DNA of 64,000 nucleotides, taken from assembly GCF_018403225.1 (NCBI RefSeq), contig NZ_BOSG01000003.1, positions 62,001 to 126,000 of the forward strand. Direction: 5' to 3'. The notes beneath the pieces were generated by a model that was given only the letters and a program-made list of their open reading frames with translations, was not told the DNA's origin and did no database searches. Made by a program: the position numbers and the translations under genes. This DNA comes from Paenibacillus sp. J23TS9. Its GTDB lineage: Bacteria; Bacillota; Bacilli; Paenibacillales; Paenibacillaceae. This document shows positions 37,534 to 47,214 of this stretch, in pieces; positions within the stretch are counted from its first letter, which is position 1; every line of letters starts with the position of its first letter.

Positions 37534-38097
37534 TTAACGCCTCGTATCCAGCTCCGGAGGGATATACTGCACCGAAGCATACTGCTTCATATAAATATCC
37601 AATTTACCGCGTGTATACTCAATCTCAGGTCTGCGAACCTCTACCTGCATATCCCTTGTCGCCTTGTGAAACTGGATATCCGGAGGGCGCGTATCAATTC
37701 GGATATCGACATTGTCCATGGATGCCGGTGTCCGGAATTCAGGAAAAGGTACTGGCTGCCAGTCCTCCCCATAAATATCGGCAATCGTATTCCCTGGTAT
37801 GTGGATCGCTGCCGCCCGATTTCCCTCCTCAACCCGCCTTGCGATTCCCTGCAGATAAAGATCCTGAATCCCGGAATAAATTCTGGCATTCATATCAATA
37901 AAATTACCGCCGGTAAAGGCAGATCTGGCCATGGTCTGATCCACAGTCAACTCAGGCTGATACTGGTGTATTTCGAGTTCAGGTGGTGTTGTTGTCATCG
38001 ATACATCGGCTTTAGGCTGCCTAATCGAATATTGGCCCAGATCTGCATCGATTCCAATCAAGGCAGGTGTTTGCCGAATTTGAAGAATAGGCTGCAT
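37534..38097 (-). CDS. DUF6470 (YviE-like) family protein
   Basis: 187 residues, no signal peptide or membrane segment. It contains regularly spaced short strands with Pro and charged residues (ITRPPD, RRPEIEYTRG), suggesting a repetitive beta structure. Its place after flgL and before fliW matches yviE in B. subtilis. Function is unknown; a link to flagella is inferred only from position. Confidence 0.85.
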   Translation of the reverse strand: MQPILQIRQTPALIGIDADLGQYSIRQPKADVSMTTTPPELEIHQYQPELTVDQTMARSAFTGGNFIDMNARIYSGIQDLYLQGIARRVEEGNRAAAIHIPGNTIADIYGEDWQPVPFPEFRTPASMDNVDIRIDTRPPDIQFHKATRDMQVEVRRPEIEYTRGKLDIYMKQYASVQYIPPELDTRR

Positions 38098-38120
38098 TCA
38101 GACTGCCTCCCTCACTCTAT

Positions 38121-39074
38121 CTATCTCAGAAAATCAACCAGGGTAGGCTGAATGATTTTGGAACCCGCAGACAGCGAAGCATTATAGATGTTTTCCTGAA
38201 TCTTGGATTGCATGATCAGCTCCGAATAATCGGCATCTTCCGTCTTAGACTGTAAATCCGTTAAGTTGATATTCAGATCCGAAAGTCTGCCCTGCATCAA
38301 TTCGATCCGGTTCGTCTTCGCGCCGAGTTCAGCACGGGTGGTCAAGACCGTTTCCATGCGACTATCCATTTTATCAAGTTGGGCGGATATGCCTTTAGTA
38401 TCACCCTTTTCCAAACTCGCGGTCAGGCTGTCAATGATTTTGAAGATGTTATCCTCATCATCGCCTTTACCAAATACATCCGTACCGGTAATGTTAATCG
38501 GCAGCTGCACACTATCCCCCACACTGAAGTTAATGAGACCTTTGTCTGTTACCAAGGTATCAATACTCGATCCTACAAGCTGACCATTTACCATACCAGT
38601 AGTGTTTGATGTTCCATCCTCGTTCTTCAGAAAATCATAGGGTTTAGCATCAAAAGATTCGCCATTAAAAATGTATTTCCCGTTCAGCTTGCTGTTCGCG
38701 ATATCAATCAGCTGTTCTTTAAGCTGGCCAACCTCTTGCTTGATGCTGTCCAGCGCAGATTGCGGATTGCTGCCCGTTGCAGCCTGCACGGTAAGTTCAC
38801 GGAGCTTCTGAATCACGTCACCCGTCTGACCCAGCACGGTATCATTAAAGTCGAGCCATGACAACGCACTATCCACATTCTTCGTGTATTGTTCATTCGA
38901 TGCCAGCTCTCCACGGTAACGCAAGGAGTAAGTAATTCCCACCGGATCATCGGATGGTTTGTTAAGCTTACGACCGGTCGACAGCATGTTCTGCGTATTG
39001 TTCATTTGCAGGGCGTTACGATTGAGGTTCAGCATCAGCTGCGAACTCATCATGTTGGATGTCACTCTAAGCAT
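38121..39074 (-). CDS. flgL: Flagellar hook-associated protein 3
   Basis: 317 residues. N-terminal flagellin-like helix (MLRVTSNMMSSQLMLNLNRN and LSTGRKLNKPSDDPVG) and C-terminal helix ending in IIQPTLVDFLR. It is the second junction protein between hook and filament. It lies 20 bases after flgK. Confidence 0.96.
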   Translation of the reverse strand: MLRVTSNMMSSQLMLNLNRNALQMNNTQNMLSTGRKLNKPSDDPVGITYSLRYRGELASNEQYTKNVDSALSWLDFNDTVLGQTGDVIQKLRELTVQAATGSNPQSALDSIKQEVGQLKEQLIDIANSKLNGKYIFNGESFDAKPYDFLKNEDGTSNTTGMVNGQLVGSSIDTLVTDKGLINFSVGDSVQLPINITGTDVFGKGDDEDNIFKIIDSLTASLEKGDTKGISAQLDKMDSRMETVLTTRAELGAKTNRIELMQGRLSDLNINLTDLQSKTEDADYSELIMQSKIQENIYNASLSAGSKIIQPTLVDFLR

Positions 39075-39094
39075 GATTCACACCACCTTTATCC

Positions 39095-40657
39095 TTATCT
39101 TCCTACAGTTCCTGTAGAGTTGATTAATTTATCAAGAAGCTGATCAAATGTCGTCATAAAACGGGCCGATGCGCCGTAAGCATGCTGATATTTGATCAGA
39201 TTGGACATTTCCTCATCCAGGGAAACACCGCTGACAGATTGACGCTGGGATTCGACCTGCTCAACCAGTATGTCCGAATTCTGCGTCTGCCGGCTGGCTT
39301 CCTGCGCTTGCACGCCAAGCTGGCCTACCATCGTGTTGTAATAACCATCAATCGTTGTATTCCGCTTACCGTCCGCAGAAGCAATATTCGTCAGCTTCAT
39401 GTTAGCCATCAGCAATGCCATGGTGTTATTTCCTTTGATGACTTTCTCGTCGGTGCCCGTTCCTTCTGTACGCATTGAGGATGCGATCAGGTTCGGATCT
39501 TCAGCGATTTTGGAGTTCAAACGAATGTTGCCGGCTGTGATCGGTTGCCCATCCTGGGAGGATTCAAAGAACGGCAGTCCACCCTTCGTGGTTCCATCCA
39601 TGGTATAGCCCAGCTGATGAAGGCCGTTCAACCCTTTCACCGTAACTACCGTATCCTCAGTAACCGTACGACCTGTTACTCCATTGACCGTTACTCCATC
39701 CGGAAGTATGGTGCCTTTCGGAAGTGTAATTTGCATATCTCCATTGGCAAGCGTATTCGCCAGATCATCGAGTTGCTTCTTGTAATCTTTGACATAGCTT
39801 TCACGGGATGCAATCATGCCATAGACTTGGCCGCCTGTAAGATTCCCGGAAGTAAAAGCTTCCTCCAGGAAGTTTCCTCTATCAGTCGCATCCGTTCCGT
39901 CCACATCTACCAGCAGCTCAGACCCTTCAACGAGATTCTGACCATTCATGCTGATCGTATAGCCTTGATCGGTGTCGACAACATTGACATTGATGATCTG
40001 GGAAAGCTTGTCCGTGAGCAAATCCCTTTGGTCTCTTAAATCATTCGCATGATCTCCAAGTCCCTCAATGCGGGTGATGGATTGATTCAAATCTTTAATC
40101 TGGGTCAGGTAATTCTGGACTTCGCTGGCCTTCACACCAACATTGGTCGTCAAATCCTGGCTCATTTTATCCAGCTGACCGCTCATATAGTTCATGGCAT
40201 CTGTCAGGGCAACCGCATTTTCTTTCACCACTTTGCGGGCGGACGCACTTTCGGGATCCTTACTGAGGTTGGACCAGGAGTTCCAGAAGTTATTCAGCAC
40301 CTTGCTAATCCCTGTATCCGAAGGCTCGTTAAAAATCCCTTGCAGCTTATCGAGCGTGTCGGACTTGATAGACCAGCTGCCATTAGCATTCGTCTCACTG
40401 CGGTACTGGGTATCCAGGAAGCTTTCCCGGATACGCTCAACGGATTGGTATTCCACACCCGTCCCAAGCTGGCCGGGAGCGTTGGAGCGGTTCATTCCGT
40501 ATGCTTCAATCGGACGGGAGGCCTGCATTTTCACCGTTTGCCGGGAGTAACCCTCTGTGTTGGCATTCGAAATGTTATGTCCTGTCGTATTTAGAGCGGC
40601 TGTCTGGGTGAACAGACTCCGTTTCGCTGTTTCTATAGAATGAAAAGTTGATGTCAT
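39095..40657 (-). CDS. flgK: Flagellar hook-associated protein 1
   Basis: 520 residues. The N-terminus MTSTFHSIETAKRSLFTQ followed by TTGHNISNANTEGYSRQ is the conserved flagellar rod/hook motif. The C-terminus SGVSLDEEMSNLIKYQHAY is also diagnostic. It forms the first hook-filament junction ring and sits between flgN and flgL. Confidence 0.97.
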   Translation of the reverse strand: MTSTFHSIETAKRSLFTQTAALNTTGHNISNANTEGYSRQTVKMQASRPIEAYGMNRSNAPGQLGTGVEYQSVERIRESFLDTQYRSETNANGSWSIKSDTLDKLQGIFNEPSDTGISKVLNNFWNSWSNLSKDPESASARKVVKENAVALTDAMNYMSGQLDKMSQDLTTNVGVKASEVQNYLTQIKDLNQSITRIEGLGDHANDLRDQRDLLTDKLSQIINVNVVDTDQGYTISMNGQNLVEGSELLVDVDGTDATDRGNFLEEAFTSGNLTGGQVYGMIASRESYVKDYKKQLDDLANTLANGDMQITLPKGTILPDGVTVNGVTGRTVTEDTVVTVKGLNGLHQLGYTMDGTTKGGLPFFESSQDGQPITAGNIRLNSKIAEDPNLIASSMRTEGTGTDEKVIKGNNTMALLMANMKLTNIASADGKRNTTIDGYYNTMVGQLGVQAQEASRQTQNSDILVEQVESQRQSVSGVSLDEEMSNLIKYQHAYGASARFMTTFDQLLDKLINSTGTVGR

Positions 40658-40718
40658 TGATTATCCCCCTCAGAGTTCTGCATGGCGCAACCCGCGCTTG
40701 CCAGCATGGCATGAATAC

Positions 40719-41219
40719 TCAGGCCCGTGAATCGAAAAGACCCGGCCGGCCCATAACGCTGCTTCGTTCGGACGGGTGTTGATAGGTAACATCCTGATTC
40801 GGTCTTCCTACCATAATGTCTAATGAAAAATCTATAAATGAAAGAGATTGCTCTATCAGCTTCTGATTTAAGTCGTTCGCTTCTTTCAGCCTTGCCAATG
40901 TGTCCGACAATTGCTTCTGTATATGGAGCAGCTTTTTCCTGTCCTCGATGTCGAAAACAAGCCGCGACAATTCCGTAAGGTTCAAATTCAACTGTGATTT
41001 AATGCCGCTTTCCTGCAAAAACTGATGCGCTGCATTCATTCGCTGCTGCTCCAGCTGTTCGATCTGCTTCATGCCCTTTGTCTCCTGATTCATCAGTTGA
41101 ATGAGCGAATCCACATTGTTATCCACGATGGCTTTCTTCTTCTGATGAGCAAGATCCAGCATATTCTCATGCACTTGGTCCAGCTGCTCCAGAAGATTAA
41201 TTAATGGTTGAACTGACAT
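40719..41219 (-). CDS. flgN: Flagellar export chaperone FlgN
   Basis: 166 residues, almost entirely helical (LINLLEQLDQVHENMLDLAHQKKKAIV). Length, fold and place directly before flgK match FlgN, the chaperone for FlgK and FlgL. Low sequence conservation is usual for this family. Confidence 0.88.
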   Translation of the reverse strand: MSVQPLINLLEQLDQVHENMLDLAHQKKKAIVDNNVDSLIQLMNQETKGMKQIEQLEQQRMNAAHQFLQESGIKSQLNLNLTELSRLVFDIEDRKKLLHIQKQLSDTLARLKEANDLNQKLIEQSLSFIDFSLDIMVGRPNQDVTYQHPSERSSVMGRPGLFDSRA

Positions 41220-41229
41220 TTCTATTCAC

Positions 41230-41514
41230 CTAATTCCCCGGAAACTTTTTAAAATAAGGCATGAGTTTCTCGGCAATTTCTCCGGCATCCACATGGTAAG
41301 TACCGGTTGATACCTGCTGCTTCAAATCTTGAATCTTCTTGACTCTGTCTGGATCAGAGCTGCGCTCCTTGGCCTCCAGCATTTCCATCGCCTCCGAGGA
41401 AATTGAAACCTCGTCCTTGCGGCGAGCCTGCTTCTGCGCTTCTTGCCGCTGGGTTTCGATATTCCGCTTGTAAGGGTTAACTCCACCAATTCTTCCGGTA
41501 TCATTAATTTTCAT
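41230..41514 (-). CDS. flgM: Anti-sigma-D factor FlgM
   Basis: About 94 residues from the ATG at 41514, which has AAGG 7 bases upstream. The start MKINDTGRIGGVNPYKRN and the C-terminal region (SSEAMEMLEAK, VQQVSTGTYHVDAGEIAEKL-like) fit FlgM. It holds sigma-D inactive until the hook is complete, so it controls the two sigma-D promoters in this window. Confidence 0.93.
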   Translation of the reverse strand: MKINDTGRIGGVNPYKRNIETQRQEAQKQARRKDEVSISSEAMEMLEAKERSSDPDRVKKIQDLKQQVSTGTYHVDAGEIAEKLMPYFKKFPGN

Positions 41515-41603
41515 ATCTACACCTTCTTCCAATAATTTAAGAGACGCTCATTCTGCTGCGCTCTTCCCAAGTTTGAGCGGCTACTTTCGTAACTTGGAAA
41601 ACG

Positions 41604-41637
41604 AAAAAACCGATAATCTTTACTAAGTTTATCGGTC
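41604..41637 (-). terminator. Terminator after yvyF
   Basis: ACCGATAA / TTATCGGT stem with TTTTTT on the minus strand, in the yvyF-flgM spacer; flgM must then have its own promoter or be read through. Confidence 0.7.
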
Positions 41638-41687
41638 ATGAATGAAACATTATGAATAGATTTATATGTTTTTAGTCCGCTAGTCTG

Positions 41688-42098
41688 TTAATTGTGAAAT
41701 TTATCGATGGCGCGATAGGCACCTTCGCCCTGTCTTCTAGTTCCCTGTTCCTTATTTGTGTCGTCCTGCGCCGCCTGGGTAAGCTCTTTCGTCAAGCGTG
41801 CACGGCAAGAGTCACACATATGGCCCTCACGGATCAATGTCCCGCATACCTCACAGGGATACATCAAATTAGGAGCATTCATTACGGAAATACGGCCCTC
41901 GCGGATAAACCGGGTAATCTGCTTGATCGAGACTTCGGTGGCCTCAGAAAGCTCCTGAATCGTTGCACCCTTCTCCTCACGCAAATATTGAACACAGATC
42001 TCATATTCATGTTCAATATCCTTGATGCAGTTTGGGCACATGTCTCTAAAGTTAGCCGCAAACAATCTGCCGCAGCGAGGACAATTTGCTAGATTCAC
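41688..42098 (-). CDS. yvyF: YvyF-type flagellar region protein (TIGR03826)
   Basis: 136 residues from a GTG. Two zinc-ribbon-like cysteine sets are visible: CPRCGRLF..CPNC at the N-terminus and CEVCG..CDSC at about 90-110. Between them is a MerR/HTH-like helix pair (TIQELSEATEVSIKQITRFIREGRI). It lies between comFC and flgM as in B. subtilis. It may be regulatory, but function is not established. The last about 20 residues are polar and charged. Confidence 0.9.
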   Translation of the reverse strand: MNLANCPRCGRLFAANFRDMCPNCIKDIEHEYEICVQYLREEKGATIQELSEATEVSIKQITRFIREGRISVMNAPNLMYPCEVCGTLIREGHMCDSCRARLTKELTQAAQDDTNKEQGTRRQGEGAYRAIDKFHN

Positions 42099-42239
42099 TA
42101 TTTACGCCTCCTGTTCATTGTCCAAAACAACCTGTTGATATGGTAATAGATTACCTTATCTGCCATTGCTTCGTCCATCCCTGAATTCATTTTTGCTAAA
42201 CTTCGATTCTATTTTATCATTTTTATGGCAAATAATCTC

Positions 42240-43082
42240 TTATGAGCGGGCCCACGTCAAGCTGTAGACTTCCACTTGCATGCTGAACTGCTGTATAAAA
42301 GCCTGCTGCAGCACCTCTGCACAAGCGTTAATCGTGCTGCCCGTCGTATATATATCGTCAATTAGCAGAATTCGCATAACCCTTTGTAAAGGCTGACTTG
42401 AATCAATGCACATATTAAGTCCGCGGAAGTCTTGAAAAGAGAGCCCCTCCGGGTTCCATGCAAACACGTTTCTCATCGACTCGATTCGTTCCTGCCTTGT
42501 TTTAAAGCTCTGCTTGCCGGTATGCGCGCTTCGTACAAGCAGCGGAGAGACCGTGAGACGATGGAGTTGTCCGAGCCCTTCTGCCAGCACCTGCGCCTGA
42601 TTAAATCCGCGCTCCATCAATCGGGTTGTACTGACCGGAACAAATGTGATCATATCGGGTTTCCAACGCATCTTGGAGACTGGCTGTCCGGCTCCTGAAT
42701 GCAAGGCGCTTATCTCCCGTTCCATCTGTACCAAAGCATGACTCATCATGCGAATCAGCAGCTGTGCATACCGCTCATGTCCCCTGTATTTGTATTGGGC
42801 AAGCCATTCCCTCATCACGTCACTGTACTGCACAGCACTGCGATTCAATATGAACGCACGATGCCTTACCTCCATTCGCAGACAGTCCGGACAGCCAAAA
42901 GCCCTGCCGCAGTAAAGACAGCGCGGTCTGTTAATCCAAGGAATCCCACCCGCACAGCGTTGGCAAATTCCCGGCCAATCCCGTACCAGTCTGCTTTTGC
43001 CTCCGCATGTAAGGCAGATATTTCCGGGCGGGGCCAGCAAGTTACGGATGAAGTGAGTAAAAGCAGAGGATAATGCGCTCAT
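42240..43082 (-). CDS. comFC: ComF family protein ComFC
   Basis: 280 residues. An N-terminal zinc ribbon with three CxxC pairs (CLTCGG, CQRC, CLYCG..CPDC) is followed by a phosphoribosyltransferase-like domain with the signature ILLIDDIYTTGSTINAC near 240. It is needed for DNA uptake in transformation and associates with ComFA. It sits 125 bases after comFA on the same strand. Confidence 0.94.
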   Translation of the reverse strand: MSALSSAFTHFIRNLLAPPGNICLTCGGKSRLVRDWPGICQRCAGGIPWINRPRCLYCGRAFGCPDCLRMEVRHRAFILNRSAVQYSDVMREWLAQYKYRGHERYAQLLIRMMSHALVQMEREISALHSGAGQPVSKMRWKPDMITFVPVSTTRLMERGFNQAQVLAEGLGQLHRLTVSPLLVRSAHTGKQSFKTRQERIESMRNVFAWNPEGLSFQDFRGLNMCIDSSQPLQRVMRILLIDDIYTTGSTINACAEVLQQAFIQQFSMQVEVYSLTWARS

Positions 43083-43207
43083 AAAAAAACCTCCTTGATG
43101 GCTGGCTTAGCAATAAATCTATATCAAGTCATCTTCTCTACCCATAGATAAGTTTTAAGTAGGAAACACTCATGCCCCCACGCTATTTAACATAAGTTTG
43201 CCTAATG

Positions 43208-45325
43208 CTATGAGTCTTTCAGATAGCCATTCTTCCGTGCAATCCGGTTCATGCCCGCAATCTGCTTAACGGCCCTCTTCTGCGAAATCGTCCATTCCGG
43301 TGAAGCAAAAATGACCCTTCCCGCCGGATCCTCGGAAGATCGTCCTGCTCGTCCAGCCATCTGCACGAGTGAGGCTTCGTCAAAAAGCCCGCTGTCCGCA
43401 TCTGCGATAAAGACATCGCTTCGCGGAACCGTTACACCCCGCTCCAAAATCGTCGTGGTCACCAGCAGCCGGATCTCGCGCTGGCGGAAGCTGGTTACTT
43501 TCACTGCGCGAAGCGGACCTTCAGAGGATGTGCCTTCTACACAGTAGTCGCTGAAAATACGGCGGAGGATGGTAACGAGCGGGTCAATATGACGGATGCG
43601 CGAAACAAACAGGAAGACCTGGGCATCCCGTTCCAACGATTGCCTTAGGGCTTCTGTCAGAGGCTTCAACAGCAGCAACTGCCTCAGGCATTGCTCGATG
43701 CTCTTTAGCGTAATCCGCTTCGGTACCGGCAGAGGATGGCCGTGAAAGCGCACCGGCACCTTGGCATGGATCAACGTGCCGCGTGCAGCTTCCTTTTGCA
43801 GCGGCCTTGGAGGTGTGGCAGAGAGATAAACGAATTTCCCGTCCGGCTTGCAGGCATTCTGAGCCGCAAAAGCCAGCATCGGATCATTGTGGTACGGAAA
43901 AGCATCCAGCTCATCGATAATGACCAGGTCAAACGCTTGATAAAATCGCATGAGCTGGTGGGTTGTCGCCAGCGTAAGCTCGCCTGCCTGCCACCGCTCG
44001 GTACTGCCTCCGTACAGCGTGACAATTCGCGTATCACCGAATGCTTTGGCAAGCCGCGGGGCCAGCTCCAATACCACATCCCGGCGGGGTGTGGCCACCA
44101 GCACGCGGCCGCCCTGTTCGAGGATCGAGCTGAGCAGCGGGAAGATCATCTCGGTTTTGCCCGCGCCCGTCACGGCCCATAGGAGGAAACGGGAGGGCGC
44201 AGTTTCTTCCTGAGCGTAACTCACAGCGCTTGGTGCACCCTTAACAGAGGGTGCACTCTTTGCGCCGGGCTGAGCCCGCCCGGCGCGGTAGGGCATGAGC
44301 GGCCACCACCCGTGGCCGCTCTTCACGGCGGAGCCCCTGCGGGGCGGCTCCGCCAGGAAACCCAGCGCAGCGCAGGCGGCATCGCCCTGCGCCGCGCTAA
44401 GCCCCCACCGCCCGCGCACCGCGGCGGTGGACTGCCCGGCCGCTCCGCGCACGGCCGGGGACCCTCCCGCTGCTGAGCGGAGCAGCAGCGAACAGGCGCG
44501 GCTGCGCCCTAGAGCGAGGCAGGCCTCGCAGTAGGCGCAGTCCGCGCGGCCGCACGCGGCGCATGCCGTGCGGCTAATGGCTTCGCTGCCGCACCGCCGG
44601 CAGCGGGGATGCCTGGCGCGGCCCATGCTCAGCGGGCCGCGTCCCCATCGCGGGCGGGCATCCGCCGCCACGCCCGCGTGAAGCGCAAGCCGGCCCTGCA
44701 GGCTGGCCAGCTGCGCGGCACTGTACCAAGCGCCCGCAAGCATGGGCGCCGATTCCTGCAGCAGCGCATCCACCTCCGCGGCAAGAAGTGATCTGCCCTG
44801 CAGAAGCTCACTTAGCAATGCTGCTTGTCTGCCGAGCTCCTCCGCAGCGCTTGCCGTATGTATTGCCGCGTCCATCCGGCCTGCCCCCGCCTGCTCAGCC
44901 AGAAGCAAGTGTACAGCTTCCGGAGCCGCCTCATGAATATCCCAAATCCACTGTCTCTGGCTGGAATCACACCCAAATGTAAAGCCGCTTCGTGTTTCCC
45001 ATGCACTTCCACCAGAAATACCCGCATGCCCACTAATCGCGGCTCCCCTCTTCCAGTTCTCGCTTCCTTCATCCCCAAGCAGTTCACAGATCATCCGGTT
45101 CCAATTCCCAAGATCCCAGCTCTTCATTCCCGGCTGCTCCCCAAAGCCCTGCTCCAGCTTCACCGCAAGACTTAATGCCATCGATTCGGCCAGAAACACC
45201 ACCCTGCCAGGGCTGCCAAGGCGATCTGCGGTCTGCGTCCACCACAGCACATCCACTCTCATATCCAGTGACCGTTGAATCGTCCAGACTTCCCCATTCC
45301 ATATGGCATAAACCGCAATCCGCAT
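43208..45325 (-). CDS. comFA: ComFA, DEAD-box-like competence helicase
   Basis: 705 residues, longer than the B. subtilis protein (about 460) because of a long N-terminal extension. The four-to-seven-Cys zinc finger lies at about 240-273 (CRRCG, CAACG, CAYCEAC). The helicase core follows: Walker A TGAGKTE at about 386, DELD box (IIDELDAF), SAT (YLSATPP) and motif VI (QMAGRAGRS). It is an ATPase thought to help pull single-stranded DNA into the cell. The stretch encoding about residues 180-360 is extremely GC-rich and Ala/Arg/Gly-rich, unlike either end. Upstream AGGAGG-like site; preceded by a 600-bp spacer. Confidence 0.94.
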   Translation of the reverse strand: MRIAVYAIWNGEVWTIQRSLDMRVDVLWWTQTADRLGSPGRVVFLAESMALSLAVKLEQGFGEQPGMKSWDLGNWNRMICELLGDEGSENWKRGAAISGHAGISGGSAWETRSGFTFGCDSSQRQWIWDIHEAAPEAVHLLLAEQAGAGRMDAAIHTASAAEELGRQAALLSELLQGRSLLAAEVDALLQESAPMLAGAWYSAAQLASLQGRLALHAGVAADARPRWGRGPLSMGRARHPRCRRCGSEAISRTACAACGRADCAYCEACLALGRSRACSLLLRSAAGGSPAVRGAAGQSTAAVRGRWGLSAAQGDAACAALGFLAEPPRRGSAVKSGHGWWPLMPYRAGRAQPGAKSAPSVKGAPSAVSYAQEETAPSRFLLWAVTGAGKTEMIFPLLSSILEQGGRVLVATPRRDVVLELAPRLAKAFGDTRIVTLYGGSTERWQAGELTLATTHQLMRFYQAFDLVIIDELDAFPYHNDPMLAFAAQNACKPDGKFVYLSATPPRPLQKEAARGTLIHAKVPVRFHGHPLPVPKRITLKSIEQCLRQLLLLKPLTEALRQSLERDAQVFLFVSRIRHIDPLVTILRRIFSDYCVEGTSSEGPLRAVKVTSFRQREIRLLVTTTILERGVTVPRSDVFIADADSGLFDEASLVQMAGRAGRSSEDPAGRVIFASPEWTISQKRAVKQIAGMNRIARKNGYLKDS

Positions 45326-45845
45326 CCGTTTATCCTCCTTCCTCTACCAGACGGACTTTCTTAAAAAATCAGCAGCCTATTCTTTTAATCTATTTTGCTA
45401 TATTGATTGTGAATCGTTCGCCATGTAAGTAAGAGTCCACTTTTCACCCATTTATGCTCAAAAACTCTTATGCTTCAATGGGTATGCGTGGCCTGCATCA
45501 TTTCCTTTCGCACTTATGCACAGATATAAACTCCTCAAGCTGCTTTTCTGGCCGATATTCAAAAAACTCATCCACAAATTCACAAATTCATCCCCATCAT
45601 TCACAGGCTGCGGTGCAAATTACGCATTTTCGGTACGTTTTTTAAATTTTTAGCGATATCTGCCTGTGGGTAATCCTTTCTGCGCCATCATCCATGGCCC
45701 TAAACGATTTTTTAATCCACAGGAAAGAACGATAGAACCTCGCTCAACTTCCCCGTCAGTCTATTCCAATTCATTCCCCAGAGAATTTCGCCTACCTTCT
45801 CTCCTCATCATCGCCCCTGTCTCTCCGAGCTTCTTCCTCCAAACA
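45326..45845. other. Intergenic region upstream of comFA
   Basis: About 520 bases without a convincing gene on either strand. Three DnaA-box-like 9-mers in the same orientation occur: TTATGCACA (45514-45522), TCATCCACA (45568-45576) and TAATCCACA (45713-45721). The comFA promoter should be here, but no clear box pair or ComK site was identified. Confidence 0.5.
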
Positions 45846-45889
45846 GCAAAAAAGCACACCACCACGGTTACCCGTACAGAAGTGTGCTT
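45846..45889 (-). terminator. Terminator of the small membrane protein gene
   Basis: AAGCACAC / GTGTGCTT stem around an 22-base loop, followed on the minus strand by TTTTTTG. Confidence 0.75.
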
Positions 45890-45934
45890 CACATTTTATT
45901 TCCCCATATACCGCTTAGAGCCGCGGGCTTTTTC

Positions 45935-46318
45935 CTATACATAAGGAATATGCCCCGCTTCATGCGGATTTCGTAAATCGACCAACTTTACATCCGGGTC
46001 TGTGACATGGCTCAGGACTGAAAAATCCGTCGATACAGACATTTCAACGCCAGCGATTCCCTCAAGGCGATCGATAATGCCCAGTGTGTGATCATCCGAA
46101 TTTACATCAAGCACCGTTATCCGAAGTCTTTTGCCTGTCATCAAAGCATACAAGCCAAGTGCCCGGATATACCATTCAATTTGACGCTCATGATTGGAAG
46201 TCACCAGAATATAGTGAATCCGGCGTGTATTTTTGCGCTTTTGCCAGGCATGATAGACATGAACCGCGGCAACCGCTAAAGCATACACCGTCAGAATCCA
46301 TAATAGCGGGGTTAACAT
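45935..46318 (-). CDS. Small membrane-anchored protein of unknown function
   Basis: 127 residues. One N-terminal hydrophobic helix (about 3-23) is followed by a basic stretch (WQKRKNTRR) that places the rest in the cytoplasm. The soluble part (about 36-127) has alternating strand/helix character (IHYILVTSN, RITVLDVNSDD, VKLVDLRN). That is like a small Rossmann-type or glycosyltransferase-N-like domain, but no catalytic motif is visible and I do not recognise the family. AGGGAGG precedes the ATG. It sits alone between degU and comFA, with a terminator behind it. Confidence 0.75.
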   Translation of the reverse strand: MLTPLLWILTVYALAVAAVHVYHAWQKRKNTRRIHYILVTSNHERQIEWYIRALGLYALMTGKRLRITVLDVNSDDHTLGIIDRLEGIAGVEMSVSTDFSVLSHVTDPDVKLVDLRNPHEAGHIPYV

Positions 46319-46487
46319 GCAGACTCACCTCCCTGTATACCAACACTATATGCCGGTATGGTCAGGTCGGTGAATGTAAGCGCATCATCAGCCCGCACCC
46401 TTTTCAGAAGTCACGGCTGCCGCCTATATCCAGTGGTAATTTTCACAATCGTTGACAATCAAAGCCTTTAATTCCATTTACATGGAA

Positions 46488-47210
46488 TTAAAGGGTCACC
46501 CATCCGTATTTAATTGAGTTGATAACCGCTTGGGTGCGATCGTCAACCTCCATCTTCTGCAAAATACTGCTGACATGGTTTTTGACCGTTTTCTCACTGA
46601 TAAAGAGAAACTCGCCAATCATCTTGTTGCTCTTGCCTTCCGCCATCAAACGCAGCACTTCCGCTTCGCGGCGGGTCAACGGATTGTTCTCGCCCGCAAC
46701 GAATTTAACGCCTGCTTCACGCACGCCGCTCTCCGTCATGGCACCCGTCTCGTTGAGGAAGGTCATGCGGCGCAGCTGCTGAATCAATTTACCCGTTACT
46801 TTCGGATGAATAAAGGCATATCCCTCTTGTACCGAGCGGATCGCATTGATAAGCGACTCGGCCTCCATATCCTTCAGCAGGTAACCGTTCGCGCCTTTGC
46901 GCAGCGTTTCGAATACATAGCTTTCGTCATCATGAATAGATAGAATAATAACCTTCACATCCGGGAAGAGCTCGCGCAGTTTCTCGGTTGCCTCGACGCC
47001 GTTCTCCACAGGCATATTGATGTCCATGAGTACAATGTCAGGCTTGATTTCATTACAAAATTCCAATACTTGAATGCCGTCCCCGCATTCGCCGATGACT
47101 TCGATGTCATCCTCCATATTCAAAATGCGCTTCAGACCCTCGCGAAACAATTGATGATCGTCAGCCAAGAGGACTTTAATGTTTGTTTTGCCAGAATCCT
47201 TGTTTTCCAT
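46488..47210 (-). CDS. degU: Response regulator DegU
   Basis: 240 residues. Receiver domain (about 11-130) with phospho-acceptor D63 in VLMDINMP and the conserved Lys in LRKGANGYLLKD. A LuxR/NarL-type HTH occupies about 172-238 (LTRREAEVLRLMAEGKSNKMIG, SEKTVKNHVSSILQKM). It controls secreted enzymes, motility and competence in Bacillus. It starts 4 bases after degS. Confidence 0.97.
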   Translation of the reverse strand: MENKDSGKTNIKVLLADDHQLFREGLKRILNMEDDIEVIGECGDGIQVLEFCNEIKPDIVLMDINMPVENGVEATEKLRELFPDVKVIILSIHDDESYVFETLRKGANGYLLKDMEAESLINAIRSVQEGYAFIHPKVTGKLIQQLRRMTFLNETGAMTESGVREAGVKFVAGENNPLTRREAEVLRLMAEGKSNKMIGEFLFISEKTVKNHVSSILQKMEVDDRTQAVINSIKYGWVTL

Positions 47211-47214
47211 CTTG

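Noticed and set aside
42099..42239. Sigma-D promoter before yvyF
   Set aside because: TAAA-like and GAT-rich pieces occur but not at consensus spacing.
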